From: Planctomycetota bacterium
GTDB taxonomy: Bacteria > Planctomycetota > Planctomycetia > Pirellulales > Pirellulaceae
Assembly (NCBI GenBank): GCA_023430365.1
Contig: JAEZAS010000529.1
Location: 1-24,865, forward strand
Reading direction: 5' to 3'
DNA length: 24,865 nt
Both the position numbers and the translations under genes were made by a program. Numbering within the stretch: position 1 is the stretch's first letter; each line of letters begins with the position of its first letter. This document shows positions 23,955 to 24,865 of this stretch, piece by piece. The notes beneath the pieces are model-generated. The model was not told the DNA's origin. It searched no databases and worked only from the letters and a program-made list of their open reading frames with translations.

Positions 23955-24551
23955 CTAAAGTGCGTCGAAAGTAGCTGAGCGGACTTCGACGCCTTCCAGT
24001 GTGATCCTGAGTTTGTATAGCCGCGACCAACCGGAGAAGCTGATCGATTTGATAATCCCGGTAGCGGAAACATTCTGTCCAGCAGTTACTTTTTCTGCAC
24101 GACGTGCGAAACTCTCATCGCCACTCAAGTGGGGCCTAAACACGCTGGCGAAAACGATTTGTTCCTTGATCTCAAGGCCACGGAACTGGAAAATCCGGTC
24201 GACAAAGTCGTATCTGAGTGTCCAGCTATGCCCGGTAATTCTGGCAACTGATTGCTGTACTTTGGCTACATAGGCGGTTCCGATTTTAAACCGGCTTTGA
24301 AAGAGCCGTCCGACCGGCTCGGTACTTAGCCATGGCGTGACTTCATCAAACCGGTACTTATCCCAGCCGACCTTCGTCTTCGGTTTCAGCTTCTCAGGCA
24401 AGTCATTCAGGATCTCGAGAGCGCTTTCATACGCCCTCAGTTTCTGCTTGTCGACCTGGGCAGCATCGTCTGCCAGCGCCACTGTCGGCGAGACCGCGGC
24501 CAACCAGGCTAGATAAGAGCGGCGTGTCAGTCGCCGGGCATGCCCATTCAT
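23955..24551 (-). CDS. exported protein of unknown function, Tat-like leader
   Basis: I do not recognise the family. The 198-residue product starts with a leader containing TRRSYLAWLAAV, a twin-arginine-like motif, and ends the leader near VALADD, so export is likely. The rest is mixed and lightly hydrophobic. KVGWDKYRFDEVTPWL and HSWTLRYDFVDRIFQF are the most distinctive parts, and the C-terminal stretch (TAGQNVSATGIIKSISFSG) could be an OB-type fold. The frame extends to 24605, but those first 14-18 codons overlap the terminator of the upstream gene. Starts at 24563 or 24551 are therefore favoured; neither has a good ribosome binding site. Base composition is lower in GC than in the neighbouring genes by eye. 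A terminator closes each side, so it is a single-gene unit. Confidence 0.7.
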   Translation of the reverse strand: MNGHARRLTRRSYLAWLAAVSPTVALADDAAQVDKQKLRAYESALEILNDLPEKLKPKTKVGWDKYRFDEVTPWLSTEPVGRLFQSRFKIGTAYVAKVQQSVARITGHSWTLRYDFVDRIFQFRGLEIKEQIVFASVFRPHLSGDESFARRAEKVTAGQNVSATGIIKSISFSGWSRLYKLRITLEGVEVRSATFDAL

Positions 24552-24572
24552 CAACGCTGTCATCTCAAAACG

Positions 24573-24615
24573 AAAAAAGCGGCTCGCGAACGGACAAGTT
24601 CGCAAACCGCCTTTT
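24573..24615 (-). terminator. terminator after the glycine-rich gene
   Basis: The stem pairs 24579-24590 with 24598-24610 (core CGCGAAC/GTTCGC, flanked by GCGG/CCGC). On the minus strand it is followed by six T residues (A-run 24573-24578). The plus side has CTTTTG. It lies about 65 bases after the stop of the Gly-rich gene and ends its transcript. Confidence 0.75.
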
Positions 24616-24674
24616 GTAGCAAGTTATCGGTGAGTGTGCGAATCGCTTAGCAGCAGTCGCACCGATATCAACGA

Positions 24675-24865
24675 CTAGTACCGCCGGCCGCCGCCGCCGC
24701 CACCACCGCCGTATCCACCGCCGCCGCCGTAGCCACCGCCACCACCACCATAGCCGCCGCGGCCACCGCCGCCACCGCCACCGTAGCCGCCACGACCACC
24801 GCCGCCGCCGCCGCCGTAACCACCGCGACCGCCGCCGCCGCCACGGCCGCCGCCGAAGCCGCCAC
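24675..24865 (-). CDS. Gly/Arg/Tyr-rich C-terminal tail, probable RNA-binding protein (5' end outside window)
   Basis: The frame reads, on the minus strand, 63 codons of almost only Gly, Arg and Tyr and ends at TAG (24675-24677), with a terminal RRY. The repeat RGGYGGGGGGG occurs twice in succession before degenerating, with one Phe near the window edge. Such tails follow an RRM domain in small RNA-binding proteins of cyanobacteria and planctomycetes, which act on RNA structure. The RRM, if present, lies beyond the window, so the family call is inference. The codon pattern (varied Gly third positions) supports real coding. A longer frame on the same strand from 24668 gives only Ala/Val and is a shadow. 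The gene has its own terminator downstream. Confidence 0.7.
   Translation of the reverse strand, partial: GGFGGGRGGGGGRGGYGGGGGGGRGGYGGGGGGGRGGYGGGGGGYGGGGGYGGGGGGGGRRY

Noticed and set aside
24668..24865. 65-codon Ala/Val-only frame at the window end
   Set aside because: It is a neighbouring frame of the Gly-rich tail; the Gly/Arg/Tyr frame ends at a stop and has the RRY end typical of the family.

Overview
The window is high-GC chromosomal DNA that most resembles a planctomycete, probably a Pirellulales-type organism. This rests on a fused SecD-SecF protein, a glycine-rich RNA-binding-protein tail ending in RRY, a TonB-like membrane-anchored vWA protein, a CE15 esterase, a FucP-type MFS transporter and several families I associate with planctomycetes. 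No database search was run, so the taxonomy is an inference. I saw no tRNA, rRNA, insertion sequence, CRISPR array or prophage module.

Layout. (1) At 1-4953 lie the 3' end of tgt, then yajC and a fused secDF, all on the plus strand, closed by a strong intrinsic terminator. This is the classical tgt-yajC-secD-secF order, with secDF as a single 1197-residue protein carrying two long low-complexity insertions in its SecF periplasmic part. (2) At 5207-9772 come a single-pass LysM protein (+), an exported alpha/beta-hydrolase-fold protein whose nucleophile position reads G-x-D-x-S (-), a 675-base gap without a convincing gene, and a membrane-anchored vWA protein (+). (3) At 13551 down to 9843 is a minus-strand cluster of RNase Y, YmdB-type phosphodiesterase, a DUF2752 membrane protein and a probable lipoprotein. 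The rny-ymdB pairing is known in Firmicutes and suggests an RNA-turnover module. Upstream of rny lies about 800 bases without a convincing gene, holding several hairpins.

(4) At 14359-16977, tilS (+) and an MFS sugar-type transporter (-) converge. The transporter's probable terminator lies inside the last codons of tilS. (5) At 16978-17341 is a divergent promoter region, then a plus-strand run of a GT-C-type glycosyltransferase, a 1120-residue AsmA-like protein, a small acidic protein and an exported CE15-type glucuronoyl esterase. This run suggests envelope and polysaccharide functions. (6) The esterase converges at a shared bidirectional terminator on a minus-strand exported protein of unknown function. 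Further right, another terminator closes a Gly/Arg/Tyr-rich protein tail cut by the window edge.

Most of the window is housekeeping and envelope biology. I found no clearly new multi-gene system. The points most worth checking are the SecDF insertions, the Asn-to-Asp change in the YmdB metal motif, the hydrolase with a shifted nucleophile, the structured rny upstream region, and the overlap of the transporter terminator with tilS coding sequence.
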